DNA of 64,000 nucleotides. Origin: Armatimonadota bacterium. GTDB lineage: Bacteria > Armatimonadota > Zipacnadia > Zipacnadales > UBA11051. The position numbers were made by a program, and so were the translations under genes. The notes under the pieces are model-generated. The model did not search any database, was not told where the DNA came from, and saw only the letters and a list, made by a program, of their open reading frames with translations. Positions 26,727 to 34,604 of this stretch are shown here, in pieces (the first letter of the stretch is position 1; each line of letters opens with the position of its first letter). Where the stretch lies: contig JABLXH010000040.1 of NCBI GenBank assembly GCA_013178155.1, positions 16,675 to 80,674 on the forward strand. Reading direction: 5' to 3'.

Positions 26727-26740
26727 TTACCGAAAGGGCA
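26727..26740 (-). other. +1 frameshift junction joining CBM9 and DUF4091 halves
   Basis: On the minus strand the codons CTG-CCC-TTT-CGG-TAA end the upstream frame. Skipping the C at 26732 continues as LPF-GKDPL in the downstream frame with no stop before the DUF4091 half. The two products then read through as one coherent family sequence. Cause could be a recent mutation, a sequencing indel or programmed frameshifting at CGG-TAA. Confidence 0.75.
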
Positions 26741-28118
26741 GCACCACCACCAGGGCGCTCTCGGTCTCGTTGCGACAGGCGTCCAGGTGCACCGGACGCC
26801 CTGCCTCGAGGGCGACCGTGCCGGGCTGCACGAGGTGGGTATCGGGAACCGATGTCAGCATGAACTTCATGTCTGCCCTCCCGCTCTGCCTGGCTGCCCT
26901 GACGCGCTGTCCCAGCAGGTCCACGTCCGCTTGAAGCTTGCCGGCATAGGCAACCAGGGCTTCGAGAGCGGCCTGGTCGAGCTGCATCCGCTGGCTGTAC
27001 TGTTTCACGAGATAACGCCACTGCACGGCCAGGCCATCCATGTCCTGCCGCAAGGCATCCTTGCCGTCGCCGGCAGGAAGCTGCATCCAGTCCCTCATGG
27101 TCGCGGCCAGGCTTTTCTCGATCGCGGCGATGACAGGAGCCACCTCGGGGGTTGTCACCGGGTATGGGGCCGTGCGCCACACCGTGTGCCCGGTGGCGTC
27201 CGTGAGCGAGAAGGCGAGGGTGGAGAAGCCGTCCTGCTGGATGCGGTAGCGGATGTCCGCGTTCTGCTTCCCACCGGGCGCCAGCGAAACCTTGGTGGCG
27301 CCGAAGGAGTCCCCGCGCTTGTCCCGGCCCATGACCCGAGTGTTCACCTTGCAGGTCACTGGCTTGTCGCCGAGGTTGCGCAGGGCCAACTGGGCGGTGT
27401 TGTCGCCCAGCCACAGCTTACCCAGGGTGGACAGCTCCGCCAGCGTCGGGGTGGCGCCGAAAACCATGGAGCCGATGTTATCGAGCTCGTGGAAGGACTT
27501 CTCGAAGCGGCACCAACTGCTGAACCCGTCGTCCGCCGCGCAGTGCCGACCTACCGCGAACCCCCAGGCAATACCGGGGGCGGGCGGGTAGTCGTTGGCG
27601 AATGGGAGTTCCAGCTCCACCGTCCAGCCGCCGGTTACAGTCCCGGCGCGGGCGGTCCAGCGGTAGTCGGCGGCCTTGTCCTTACCCAGCGCGTCGTACT
27701 GGGCCTCCTTGGGGTTGACCGCCAGGTGGATGTAGCTCTTGCGCTGGTCCTCGGTGTCAAAGATGAGCTCGAGGGAGTCATCACTCCAGACAGCGCCATC
27801 GCGCTCGGTGGCGTCAGCCTTGAGCCGGCTTGGGTCAGGGTGGTGGAGGAGTGCCCCGATGTAGAGGCTGTGGTCGTCGTAGGCTACCCAGACCTCTGTG
27901 GCGTGCTCGGGCATGGCTCGGCCGCCGACCATGACAAACGGGGGCAGTGCAGCGGCGCCAGCCCACTCCCCTGGTGCCAGGAGACCATCAGTGATAGGGG
28001 GGACCTTGACCTTGGGCACACTGACCACGGGCGGGGTGTAGAAACTGGTGTCGGCGGGCACGGCGGTTGCGCCGAGAGCCAAAGTCAGGGCCGCTGCAAG
28101 AGCCACCACGATGCGCAT
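26727..28118 (-). CDS. Exported CBM9-domain protein, N-terminal half of a frameshifted gene
   Basis: 463 residues. A signal peptide (MRIVVALAAALTLALGATAVPA) precedes a CBM9-like carbohydrate-binding domain (about 35-190; ITDGLLAPGEWAGAAALP, VAYDDHSLYIGALLHHPD, WSDDSLELIFDTEDQRKSY). After an Ig-like and helical stretch the protein ends in LDACRNETESALVVVLPFR, which is the conserved opening of DUF4091-type glycosidases and is cut off mid-strand. ATG 28118 has GGAGG 7 nt upstream. The stop is followed by the rest of the protein in the +1 frame, so this is half of a roughly 960-residue secreted saccharide-binding hydrolase-like protein. Confidence 0.85.
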   Translation of the reverse strand: MRIVVALAAALTLALGATAVPADTSFYTPPVVSVPKVKVPPITDGLLAPGEWAGAAALPPFVMVGGRAMPEHATEVWVAYDDHSLYIGALLHHPDPSRLKADATERDGAVWSDDSLELIFDTEDQRKSYIHLAVNPKEAQYDALGKDKAADYRWTARAGTVTGGWTVELELPFANDYPPAPGIAWGFAVGRHCAADDGFSSWCRFEKSFHELDNIGSMVFGATPTLAELSTLGKLWLGDNTAQLALRNLGDKPVTCKVNTRVMGRDKRGDSFGATKVSLAPGGKQNADIRYRIQQDGFSTLAFSLTDATGHTVWRTAPYPVTTPEVAPVIAAIEKSLAATMRDWMQLPAGDGKDALRQDMDGLAVQWRYLVKQYSQRMQLDQAALEALVAYAGKLQADVDLLGQRVRAARQSGRADMKFMLTSVPDTHLVQPGTVALEAGRPVHLDACRNETESALVVVLPFR

Positions 28119-28220
28119 GGCGCACCTCCACGGAGCAGGGATCATCTGCGCTGTCTGCCCGCGTGGGGCCGGGCCAGTCAGGGCAGAGTGTGGGCCGTCT
28201 CCGGCCGAGTGATCACTGGG

Positions 28221-29087
28221 TCACTTCTCTGTCGCCCGGTTGTCCTCCTCCCTCAACGCCAGGGCCAACTGATAGGCCGCCCGACGGTTGAGGACACCCA
28301 GGGCCGCAAGGATGTCGGCGGCGTCCCGGACGGACAGTCCCGCCGCCAGCATCCGTCTGAGACCCTCGTGCGGCGGAGGCAGCGCGGTAGTCTCCCCGCG
28401 GTCAGGCTCGCAGGGGCCCACCACCAGCACATACTCACCACGGGGCTCCACTTCACCGAGACGCTGGGCCAGCTCGGCAACGGATCCCCTCAGCCACTCC
28501 TCGTGCTGCTTGGTGACCTCGCGCCCTATCACAAGCTGCCGCTGCGGTGCGAGCGAGGCCAGTAGCTGCAGCGTCTGACACAACCGGTGCGGGCTCTCGT
28601 AGAGCACGAGAGTGTGACCCGTCCGAAGCATGGAATGAAGCTGGCTGTCGGGCTGGCGCGCTGGAGGAAAGCCACCGAACAGGAAGCTGTCAGCGGGGAA
28701 ACCTGCCACGCTTAGCGCCGTTGTCACGGCGCTGGGCCCTGGCACCGGAACGACAGCGAAACCCTCACCGGCGGCCGCGGCCACCAGCTCCGCGCCGGGA
28801 TCGGCAATACCGGGCGTGCCGCCGTCGGTCACGTAGGCCACCGCTTGCCCCGCCCGCAGATGACGCAGCAGCTTCTCGGCCTTCCGCGGACCGCTGTCGC
28901 CGTGGTAGCTCTCCACCGGCTTTCGGATGCCGAAATGGCTCAGAAGTTTCCGAGTGCGACGCGTGTCCTCGGCGGCGATGAGGTCCACGGCCTTGAGGGT
29001 GGCCACGGCCCGAGGACTCAGGTCCTGGAGGTTGCCCAGCGGCGTGGCGACCACATAAAGCGTAGCGCGGGCGATGCCGTTTGCCAC
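28221..29087 (-). CDS. rsmI: 16S rRNA (cytidine-2'-O)-methyltransferase RsmI
   Basis: 288 residues of the tetrapyrrole-methylase fold. ATLYVVATPLGNLQDLSPRAV, AAEDTRRTRKLLSHFGI, SYHGDSGPRKAEKLL, YVTDGGTPGIADPGAELV and VPVPGPSAVTTALSVAGF are textbook RsmI blocks. It methylates the 2'-OH of C1402 in 16S rRNA using SAM. Start is GTG 29087, with GGGAGG 7 nt before it. It lies 27 nt downstream of the foldase gene and is probably co-transcribed. Confidence 0.95.
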   Translation of the reverse strand: MANGIARATLYVVATPLGNLQDLSPRAVATLKAVDLIAAEDTRRTRKLLSHFGIRKPVESYHGDSGPRKAEKLLRHLRAGQAVAYVTDGGTPGIADPGAELVAAAAGEGFAVVPVPGPSAVTTALSVAGFPADSFLFGGFPPARQPDSQLHSMLRTGHTLVLYESPHRLCQTLQLLASLAPQRQLVIGREVTKQHEEWLRGSVAELAQRLGEVEPRGEYVLVVGPCEPDRGETTALPPPHEGLRRMLAAGLSVRDAADILAALGVLNRRAAYQLALALREEDNRATEK

Positions 29088-29114
29088 GCCAGACCTCCCG
29101 GAAGCTGAGCAGCG

Positions 29115-30707
29115 CTACTGCAGCATGACGTTCCCGAAGGGGTTCCCGCCCTGGGACTGCTGCTGCTTGTTGAAATCATCCAGCCAGGCCTTGACCTGCG
29201 CCGCCAGGGCCTTCTCGCCGAGCGCCTTCAGCCGGGATTCCAACTGCATGTTCACGAACATGTTCTGCTGGGTGAAGGCGGAGGCCCAATCAAAGGCTTG
29301 CTTGTAGGCCTCGACCGCCTTGGCCTTCTGCTTGAGCTTCTCGTAGAGCTCACCGCGCTGCAGGTGCAACCGAGGCGTACGGACAGCACGTTCGTTGACG
29401 GCCAGCTTGTCCAGCAGGTCCACTGCCTCCTGGTAGGCCCCGTCCTCCTGCAGCAGGCTGGCCAGTTCCCAGGTCGCTGACAGGTTGTCGGGGTCGGCCG
29501 CCACCGCCTCCTGCAGCAACTGCTTGGCCTCCTGCGTCTTGCCCTCGTCCTGCAGTCGGTAGGCGTTTAGCTCCGGGTCAAAGACGCGGATCTCGGCGGT
29601 CTTCTTCAGGTTCTCCCGGTACTCCTGCCACGCCCGCCACTTGCGCTCCTCCTTGAGCTGCGTGCGGAGGGCCTCCTTGTTCTTCTCGAAGTCCTTCGGC
29701 AGATTGCTGCGACGGTCAACAACCTTGATGATGTGATAGCCGAACTGGGTCTTGACCAACTCGCTGACCTGTCCCGGCTGCAGAGTGAAGGCCACGTCAT
29801 CGAACTCCTTGACCATCATCCCCTTCTTGAACCACCCCAGATCACCGCCCTTGGTCGCAGAACCCGGGTCGCTGGAGTTCTCCCGCGCCAGCTTGGCGAA
29901 GTCCGCTCCCGACTTGATCTGCTGCAGCAGCTTCTCGGCCTTGGACCTGGCCAGCGCGTCACCGTCCACGGCGGCGTCCGTCTTGCCCCCCTGGGCCGCC
30001 TGAGCTTTCTCGGCCTCCTTCTTGGGGTCAATGAGGATATGACTGGCCTTGACTTCGGTGTAGCTGTCCTTGAGGTCCTGATCCGTGATGGTGACGGCCT
30101 CCTCGACCTGCTTCTGCAGCTTTTCCTGGATGAGCTGCTCCTTCAGGGCCTCGGGGTCCTTGAACATCTCCTGACGCAACTGGGCTTTGTACTCCTCGAG
30201 GCTCATCTTCTTGTTGCGCAGGAAGTCGCGGAGGCGTTTCTTGTCAGGAAAACGCTGTGCCACCACATCGTCTATGGTCTCTTGCTTCTTCTGCTCGATC
30301 TCGTCGCCGTTGACCTTGATCTTCTCCTTGCGGGCGGCCTCTCGCAGAAGCGCGGCTTCGATCAGGGAGTCCAGTGTACTGGTCTTGACCCAGCGTTCCT
30401 GGGTGAAGTCAATCTCTCCCATGGGACCGTCCATGCGCATTCGCACGTTGGCGTCAAACAGGCCCCGGGTTATCTTCAACCCGTTGACGGTGGCGATCAC
30501 CGTTCCGCCCCTGGCTTGCATCAGGGCCCGCTGATTGCCGCCTCCGCCGCCGCTGGGAGTGCCAAAGGTGTAGTAGGCGCCCACCAGGAAGATGAGGACG
30601 ATCAGCCCAAAGACGACCTCGGTCCAGCTCGGCAGGTTCAGCTCTTTCTTGCCGATCTTGACTCTGGCCCGCTTGCGGAAGATCTTGCGCATCCGGACAA
30701 TGGACAT
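29115..30707 (-). CDS. Membrane-anchored parvulin-type peptidyl-prolyl isomerase with TPR tail
   Basis: 530 residues. A basic N-terminus leads to one TM helix (VVFGLIVLIFLVGAYYTF, about 31-48), a Gly-rich spacer, and a SurA/PrsA-N-like helical domain (about 65-215). A rotamase domain follows (about 218-320; KASHILIDPKKEAEKAQ, LARENSSDPGSATKGGDLGW, LVKTQFGYHIIKVVDRR). TPR-like helices occupy 365-500 (AYQEAVDLLDKLAV, KQKAKAVEAYKQAFD), an unusual addition to a parvulin foldase. It folds exported proteins outside the membrane. ATG 30707 has GGAG 11 nt upstream, and a consensus promoter lies at 30837-30865. Confidence 0.9.
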   Translation of the reverse strand: MSIVRMRKIFRKRARVKIGKKELNLPSWTEVVFGLIVLIFLVGAYYTFGTPSGGGGGNQRALMQARGGTVIATVNGLKITRGLFDANVRMRMDGPMGEIDFTQERWVKTSTLDSLIEAALLREAARKEKIKVNGDEIEQKKQETIDDVVAQRFPDKKRLRDFLRNKKMSLEEYKAQLRQEMFKDPEALKEQLIQEKLQKQVEEAVTITDQDLKDSYTEVKASHILIDPKKEAEKAQAAQGGKTDAAVDGDALARSKAEKLLQQIKSGADFAKLARENSSDPGSATKGGDLGWFKKGMMVKEFDDVAFTLQPGQVSELVKTQFGYHIIKVVDRRSNLPKDFEKNKEALRTQLKEERKWRAWQEYRENLKKTAEIRVFDPELNAYRLQDEGKTQEAKQLLQEAVAADPDNLSATWELASLLQEDGAYQEAVDLLDKLAVNERAVRTPRLHLQRGELYEKLKQKAKAVEAYKQAFDWASAFTQQNMFVNMQLESRLKALGEKALAAQVKAWLDDFNKQQQSQGGNPFGNVMLQ

Positions 30708-30836
30708 GTATGAGCGCTCCTCAGACCGAGAACCCGGACAGGCCGGGACCGGGCGCAGATGTCACCCTCTGAGTCGGGTGGACCTGCGCTCCATAACGCA
30801 AAAGAAGGAGAGCCGACCAATGCCGGCCCTGCGGGC

Positions 30837-30865
30837 ATTATACCCGCCGGTCGGAAGGTTGGCAA
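30837..30865 (-). promoter_or_regulatory. Promoter of foldase-rsmI transcript
   Basis: Minus strand: TTGCCA (30860-30865), a 17-nt spacer and TATAAT (30837-30842). This places the transcription start about 125 nt upstream of the foldase ATG. Confidence 0.82.
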
Positions 30866-30943
30866 GCCACAGGCCATCGGGGGTGCGGTGTCACGGAGGT
30901 CCCAGGTGACGCTCCGGCGAAGCCCCCCGCCGTCACAAACGCC

Positions 30944-30972
30944 TTGGCAAGGCGCGGCGGAACATGTATTCT
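30944..30972 (+). promoter_or_regulatory. Promoter of PfkB-NifU-phosphoesterase-aldolase genes
   Basis: TTGGCA (30944-30949), a 17-nt spacer and TATTCT (30967-30972) on the plus strand. The ATG at 30964 lies inside this element, which argues that the kinase starts at the TTG at 31021 instead. Confidence 0.6.
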
Positions 30973-31020
30973 GGGCTGCGATCGTGGCAGTCCAGTCCCG
31001 CGGCAGGAGTTGACTGGCAA

Positions 31021-31968
31021 TTGGCTGATGTCGTCTGTCTTGGCATTCTCGTCGCTGATGTTTTCGCGCGGCCGGTGGATGAGTGGCCTGAACGGGGTCG
31101 CCTCTCGGTGGTCCCGGAGATCGGCATCGGTCTCGGCGGTTGTGCCGCCAACACGGGTCTGTCGCTGGTGAAGCTCGGTGTCTCCACCCGGGTGATGGGC
31201 AAAGTCGGGGCGGATGGCTTTGGCACCTTCGTAACGGACACCTTGCGGCGAGGGGGTGCTGATACCAGCGGCCTGATCGTGGACGACCAGCCGGGGACTT
31301 CCGCCACCATGGTGATGATCGACTCCCAGGGCGAGCGAACGTTCATCCACAGCCCCGGCGCCAATGGCCGCCTGCGCCTGGAGGAGATCGACTTCGCCCT
31401 GGCGACGGACTGCCGGATCTTCCACTGCGCCGGGGCCCTGGTCATGGGGGACTTCGATGGGGAGCCAATGGCGGAGTGCCTGCGTCGTGTGCGAGCAGCC
31501 GGCGTGACGACTTCGCTGGACACCGTGTGGAACGACAACAGCGGGTGGATGGCCAAGCTGGAGCCTTGTCTGCGCCACACCGACATCTTCCTGCCCTCGC
31601 TCGCGGAGGCCCAGAGACTGACCGGCGAGCAAGAGCCCGAGCGCGTGGCCGAGAGCCTGTTGGCGTATGGAATTGGCGTTGTGGGGCTGAAGATGGGCGA
31701 GCAGGGCAGCTACGTGCGTACTGCCGACCGGGAGATCCGCATGCCTGCCTTCCGCATCCAGGCGGTGGACGGCACGGGAGCGGGCGATGCCTATGTGGCC
31801 GGGTTCCTTCTGGGCACTCTGCAGGGATGGGACCTGGCAGACACCACCCGGTTTGCCAATGCCGTCGGCGCGCTGTGTACCACCGGCATTGGCACCACGG
31901 CGGGCGTTCGGGACGTCGCCGGAACCCTGGAGTTCCTGCGCGAACAGGGAGTGCAACTGCACTCCTAG
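31021..31968 (+). CDS. PfkB-family carbohydrate kinase
   Basis: 315 residues of the ribokinase/PfkB fold. DVVCLGILVADVFARPVDEW opens the fold, GLGGCAANTGLSLVKLG is the substrate-site glycine motif, and VDGTGAGDAYVAGFLLG is signature 2 with the catalytic Asp. It would phosphorylate a sugar or nucleoside with ATP. The start is taken as TTG 31021, with AGGAG 11 nt before; ATG 30964 falls within the promoter. The kinase may share a transcript with the NifU-like gene 97 nt downstream. Substrate cannot be told from sequence. Confidence 0.87.
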   Translation: MADVVCLGILVADVFARPVDEWPERGRLSVVPEIGIGLGGCAANTGLSLVKLGVSTRVMGKVGADGFGTFVTDTLRRGGADTSGLIVDDQPGTSATMVMIDSQGERTFIHSPGANGRLRLEEIDFALATDCRIFHCAGALVMGDFDGEPMAECLRRVRAAGVTTSLDTVWNDNSGWMAKLEPCLRHTDIFLPSLAEAQRLTGEQEPERVAESLLAYGIGVVGLKMGEQGSYVRTADREIRMPAFRIQAVDGTGAGDAYVAGFLLGTLQGWDLADTTRFANAVGALCTTGIGTTAGVRDVAGTLEFLREQGVQLHS

Positions 31969-32065
31969 GTACGCGCCCCGGCCATCCCGCGGCGAATGAA
32001 CTTCGGCGCGACGATAACGTATACGATTGGACGGACGACAACAAACCAGGCAAGGACGACCCAGA

Positions 32066-32293
32066 ATGGAAATGAAGGAGAAGGTGCAGGAGGTCATTGA
32101 TGAGATCCGCCCGCACCTGCAGGCTGATGGCGGTGACATCGAGTTGGTGGACGTCACCGAGGAGAACGAGGTGCAGGTGCGTCTGCAGGGCCGCTGCCGC
32201 GGTTGCCCGATGTCGCAGTTGACGATGGCTATGGTCATTGAGCGGACCATCAAGGAACGGATTCCAGAAGTCACGGGCGTGGTCCCGGTCTAG
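32066..32293 (+). CDS. NifU-like C-terminal domain (Nfu) protein
   Basis: A 75-residue single-domain Nfu protein that binds and delivers Fe-S clusters. VQEVIDEIRPHLQADGGDIE is the family opening and GRCRGCPMSQLTM carries the CxxC ligand pair. ATG 32066 was chosen because AAGGA sits upstream and the family starts here; the frame is open 13 codons further. The partner clusters may be in the activase and type-4 UDG of the same window, but this is speculation. Confidence 0.93.
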   Translation: MEMKEKVQEVIDEIRPHLQADGGDIELVDVTEENEVQVRLQGRCRGCPMSQLTMAMVIERTIKERIPEVTGVVPV

Positions 32294-32322
32294 CGTTGCC
32301 GCCACCGGCTGGAGACCCGAAC

Positions 32323-33363
32323 GTGTCAGATGGTACCATCGTCGCTGTCTCCGATGTGCACCTGGACCAATGGCAGTCGCAGGAGCCCAGTACCTATGAG
32401 GCCAAGTGCAACGCGTTCCTGCGCTTTCTGGACTGGGTGAGTGACGGGAGCGACACTGGGCACTTCGTTATTGTCGGAGACTTGCTGGATATCCCCCCAA
32501 CGGGCAATGGAGCCGACGCTCAACTTCTGGTGCGAATCGGGAGTCGCGTCAGGGCGATGGTGGACAGGGGGGTTACGGTCCACTACCTGTCGGGCAATCA
32601 CGACATCGGCCTCGCCGGGGTGGCTTTCTCATTTCCTGGCATCCCGGTTGAGATTGCCTCGCGGACGGTACTGCAGAGCGGACCCAGCGGTGTTGCTTTT
32701 GAGCACGGCCACCTCCTGGATGCGTGGCTGTGGGAGTTCGCGCAACGTCATGCGGCGCGGCGAGACACATATCTTCCCGAGGTGACCACCGCCTGGTTTC
32801 ACAGCGAGGGGCCGCTGCCCGAGGTTGCCGATGCGGTCAACGCTTACCTCCATGGCACGCTGGTGGATGCCCTCCAGTGGCGCCCGATGACCACGGGCTT
32901 CACAGCCGAGGAGCAGCGATGGGGCATCCGGGTCATGAGCTCGTTGCTGGATGACGGCTTCGCTGATGTGGCGGGGCAGGGCGCTAACCCGCCATGCCAG
33001 GAGGAAATATGGGCCAGCATTGGCCGGCTGGGCCTTCGTAAAGAGGACCTGCAGGGTGAGGGGCCGTTGCCCGAAGCGGCCAGCGAGCTGTTCTGGCTTC
33101 TGGGAAAGTGCTACTACTCTCCTCTGCCCTGGCGACGGGCTGCCTGTCGCCGGCTTGCAGCGTTGCGCCAGCAGCAGCCGCAACTTGGCGGCCTCGTTAT
33201 GGGCCACACCCATGCCGCCGACTGTTTCGACTGGCAAGACGGAGACCAGCCATTGCATTACGCCAACTGTGGGACCTGGCTCGGCGAGTCCGGAAGCTGC
33301 GTTGTGGTGCGGGACGGGGAGATCACCGTGCACCGGCGCTCCTGGGCCGACTGGCTGCCCTAA
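32323..33363 (+). CDS. Calcineurin-like metallophosphoesterase (LpxH-like layout)
   Basis: 346 residues. The phosphoesterase motifs occur in order: VAVSDVHLDQ (D-x-H), VIVGDLLD, YLSGNHDIGL (GNHD), FEHGHLLD and MGHTHAADC. These bind a two-metal centre. Their order resembles LpxH and related UDP-2,3-diacylglucosamine hydrolases, but a longer insert and low similarity keep the substrate open. GTG 32323 has GGAG 8 nt upstream and is preferred over the upstream TTG. It lies 30 nt after the Nfu gene and 31 nt before the aldolase gene, which suggests one transcript. Confidence 0.83.
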   Translation: MSDGTIVAVSDVHLDQWQSQEPSTYEAKCNAFLRFLDWVSDGSDTGHFVIVGDLLDIPPTGNGADAQLLVRIGSRVRAMVDRGVTVHYLSGNHDIGLAGVAFSFPGIPVEIASRTVLQSGPSGVAFEHGHLLDAWLWEFAQRHAARRDTYLPEVTTAWFHSEGPLPEVADAVNAYLHGTLVDALQWRPMTTGFTAEEQRWGIRVMSSLLDDGFADVAGQGANPPCQEEIWASIGRLGLRKEDLQGEGPLPEAASELFWLLGKCYYSPLPWRRAACRRLAALRQQQPQLGGLVMGHTHAADCFDWQDGDQPLHYANCGTWLGESGSCVVVRDGEITVHRRSWADWLP

Positions 33364-33393
33364 GTTCACTATCGACCAAGAGGTGCCGACGAC

Positions 33394-34050
33394 ATGAAGT
33401 TCTTTATTGATACGGCGAACATCGATCAGATCCGCGAGGTGGCGTCATGGGGTATCGTGGACGGGGTCACCACCAATCCGACCCTCGTGGCTCGCGAGGG
33501 GAAGGCCTTTGAGCCGACCATCAAGGAGATCTGCGCCCTTCTGCCAGACAAGCCTATCAGCGCCGAGGTCGTGTCGGTGGACGCGGAGGGCATCATCAGG
33601 GAAGCCAGAGAGCTGGCGCAGTGGGCCCCGAATGTGGTCGTGAAGATCCCCTTCATCAAGGAAGGCATGAAAGCCCTGCATGTGGTGGCCCAGGAGGGCA
33701 TCCGCGTCAACTGCACCCTCATCTTCTCGGCAGCGGCCGGACTCATCGCCGCCAAAGCCGGGGCAGCCTTCATCTCGCCCTTCGTAGGGCGGCTCGACGA
33801 CATCGGGCATGACGGCATGGAACTGGTGCGCCAGTTGGTGCCCATCATGGACAACTACGACTTTGACACCGAGATCATCGTGGCTAGCGTGCGCACTCCC
33901 GCTCACGTCATCGAGGCAGCCATGCTGGGAGCCGATATTGCCACGGTGCCCTTTGATGTGCTGGACAAGCTGTTCAACCACCCCATGCGTGACCTGGGCC
34001 TGGCCAACTTCCTGAAAGACTGGGAGAAGTACCGCGCTGCCCAGGGGTAG
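33394..34050 (+). CDS. fsa: Transaldolase-like fructose-6-phosphate aldolase
   Basis: 218 residues, the length of the short TalC/FSA transaldolase family. [49 protein letters not shown] (Schiff-base Lys) and [29 protein letters not shown] are the expected barrel strands. It either carries out transaldolase chemistry or cleaves fructose-6-phosphate to dihydroxyacetone and glyceraldehyde-3-phosphate; sequence alone does not decide. ATG 33394 follows GAGGTG. A strong hairpin follows. Confidence 0.92.
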   Translation: MKFFIDTANIDQIREVASWGIVDGVTTNPTLVAREGKAFEPTIKEICALLPDKPISAEVVSVDAEGIIREARELAQWAPNVVVKIPFIKEGMKALHVVAQEGIRVNCTLIFSAAAGLIAAKAGAAFISPFVGRLDDIGHDGMELVRQLVPIMDNYDFDTEIIVASVRTPAHVIEAAMLGADIATVPFDVLDKLFNHPMRDLGLANFLKDWEKYRAAQG

Positions 34051-34070
34051 CCTGCGGTCCGTACGTGACA

Positions 34071-34095
34071 GGGCCGGAGCCACTCGCTCCGGCCC
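34071..34095. terminator. Hairpin between convergent aldolase and EamA genes
   Basis: A perfect 10-bp stem (GGGCCGGAGC / GCTCCGGCCC) closes a 5-nt loop. It sits between convergent genes and is likely bidirectional; the plus-strand U-tract is short. Confidence 0.65.
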
Positions 34096-34121
34096 GCTGG
34101 CTTTCCCGGGGCAGCACTCAT

Positions 34122-34562
34122 CTACTTCCCGAAGACCCCTGACAGCAGCATCAGCCCGGCCAGCACCGGCATCGTGCCCGCGACCTTCGGCAAGGTCAGC
34201 GGCTCGTGCAGTACGGCAACCCCCAGCACCAGCGCGATGGCGGGGTAGCTGGCAGTGAAGGGCACCACACGGGAAGCGTCGGCGTGCTTTATGGCGAGGA
34301 AGTAAAACGCCTGGCCCAGGGCCGAGGCCAGCACCGCCCCCGCGGCGAGAGCCCAGAGGTTACTTCCGGGCACGGTCTTCAGGTCCCGGAAAGCCCCGCT
34401 GACGGCAGCGTAGGTGAAGGCAAGCACTGTCGCCACCCCCAGTCTCACCACAAGGGCCACCACCGGGTTGGCTACCCCGCGCATCCCGAGCTTGTCAAAA
34501 ATGGCGGCTGAACCCCAGCACAGCATGGCCAGAACGGCACCCGTCAGCGCCGATGAGTTCAT
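34122..34562 (-). CDS. Single EamA-domain (half-size) drug/metabolite transporter
   Basis: 146 residues with about five hydrophobic helices, half of the usual 10-TM DMT carrier. The EamA signature ends in DASRVVPFTASYPAIALVLG and LTLPKVAGTMPVLAGLMLLSG. Half-size members usually work as dimers. Its substrate is unknown. ATG 34562 has GGGAGG 9 nt upstream. It is the last gene of the long minus-strand run, 42 nt after the FGGY kinase. Confidence 0.87.
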   Translation of the reverse strand: MNSSALTGAVLAMLCWGSAAIFDKLGMRGVANPVVALVVRLGVATVLAFTYAAVSGAFRDLKTVPGSNLWALAAGAVLASALGQAFYFLAIKHADASRVVPFTASYPAIALVLGVAVLHEPLTLPKVAGTMPVLAGLMLLSGVFGK

Positions 34563-34604
34563 GGCGTTCCACCCTCCCAATGGGTCCCGCTTGGCTGCGA
34601 CGTC

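Noticed and set aside
26670..28565. Long plus-strand frame of about 630 codons
   Set aside because: Antisense to the CBM9 and rsmI genes, with no recognisable domain. It is a GC-rich shadow.
30964..31020. ATG 30964 as start of the PfkB kinase
   Set aside because: It lies in the spacer and -10 of the promoter, and TTG 31021 with AGGAG fits the family start.
30838..32274. Long minus-strand frame opposite the PfkB and Nfu genes
   Set aside because: Composition is low-complexity and antisense to clear PfkB and Nfu sequence. It is a GC-rich shadow frame.
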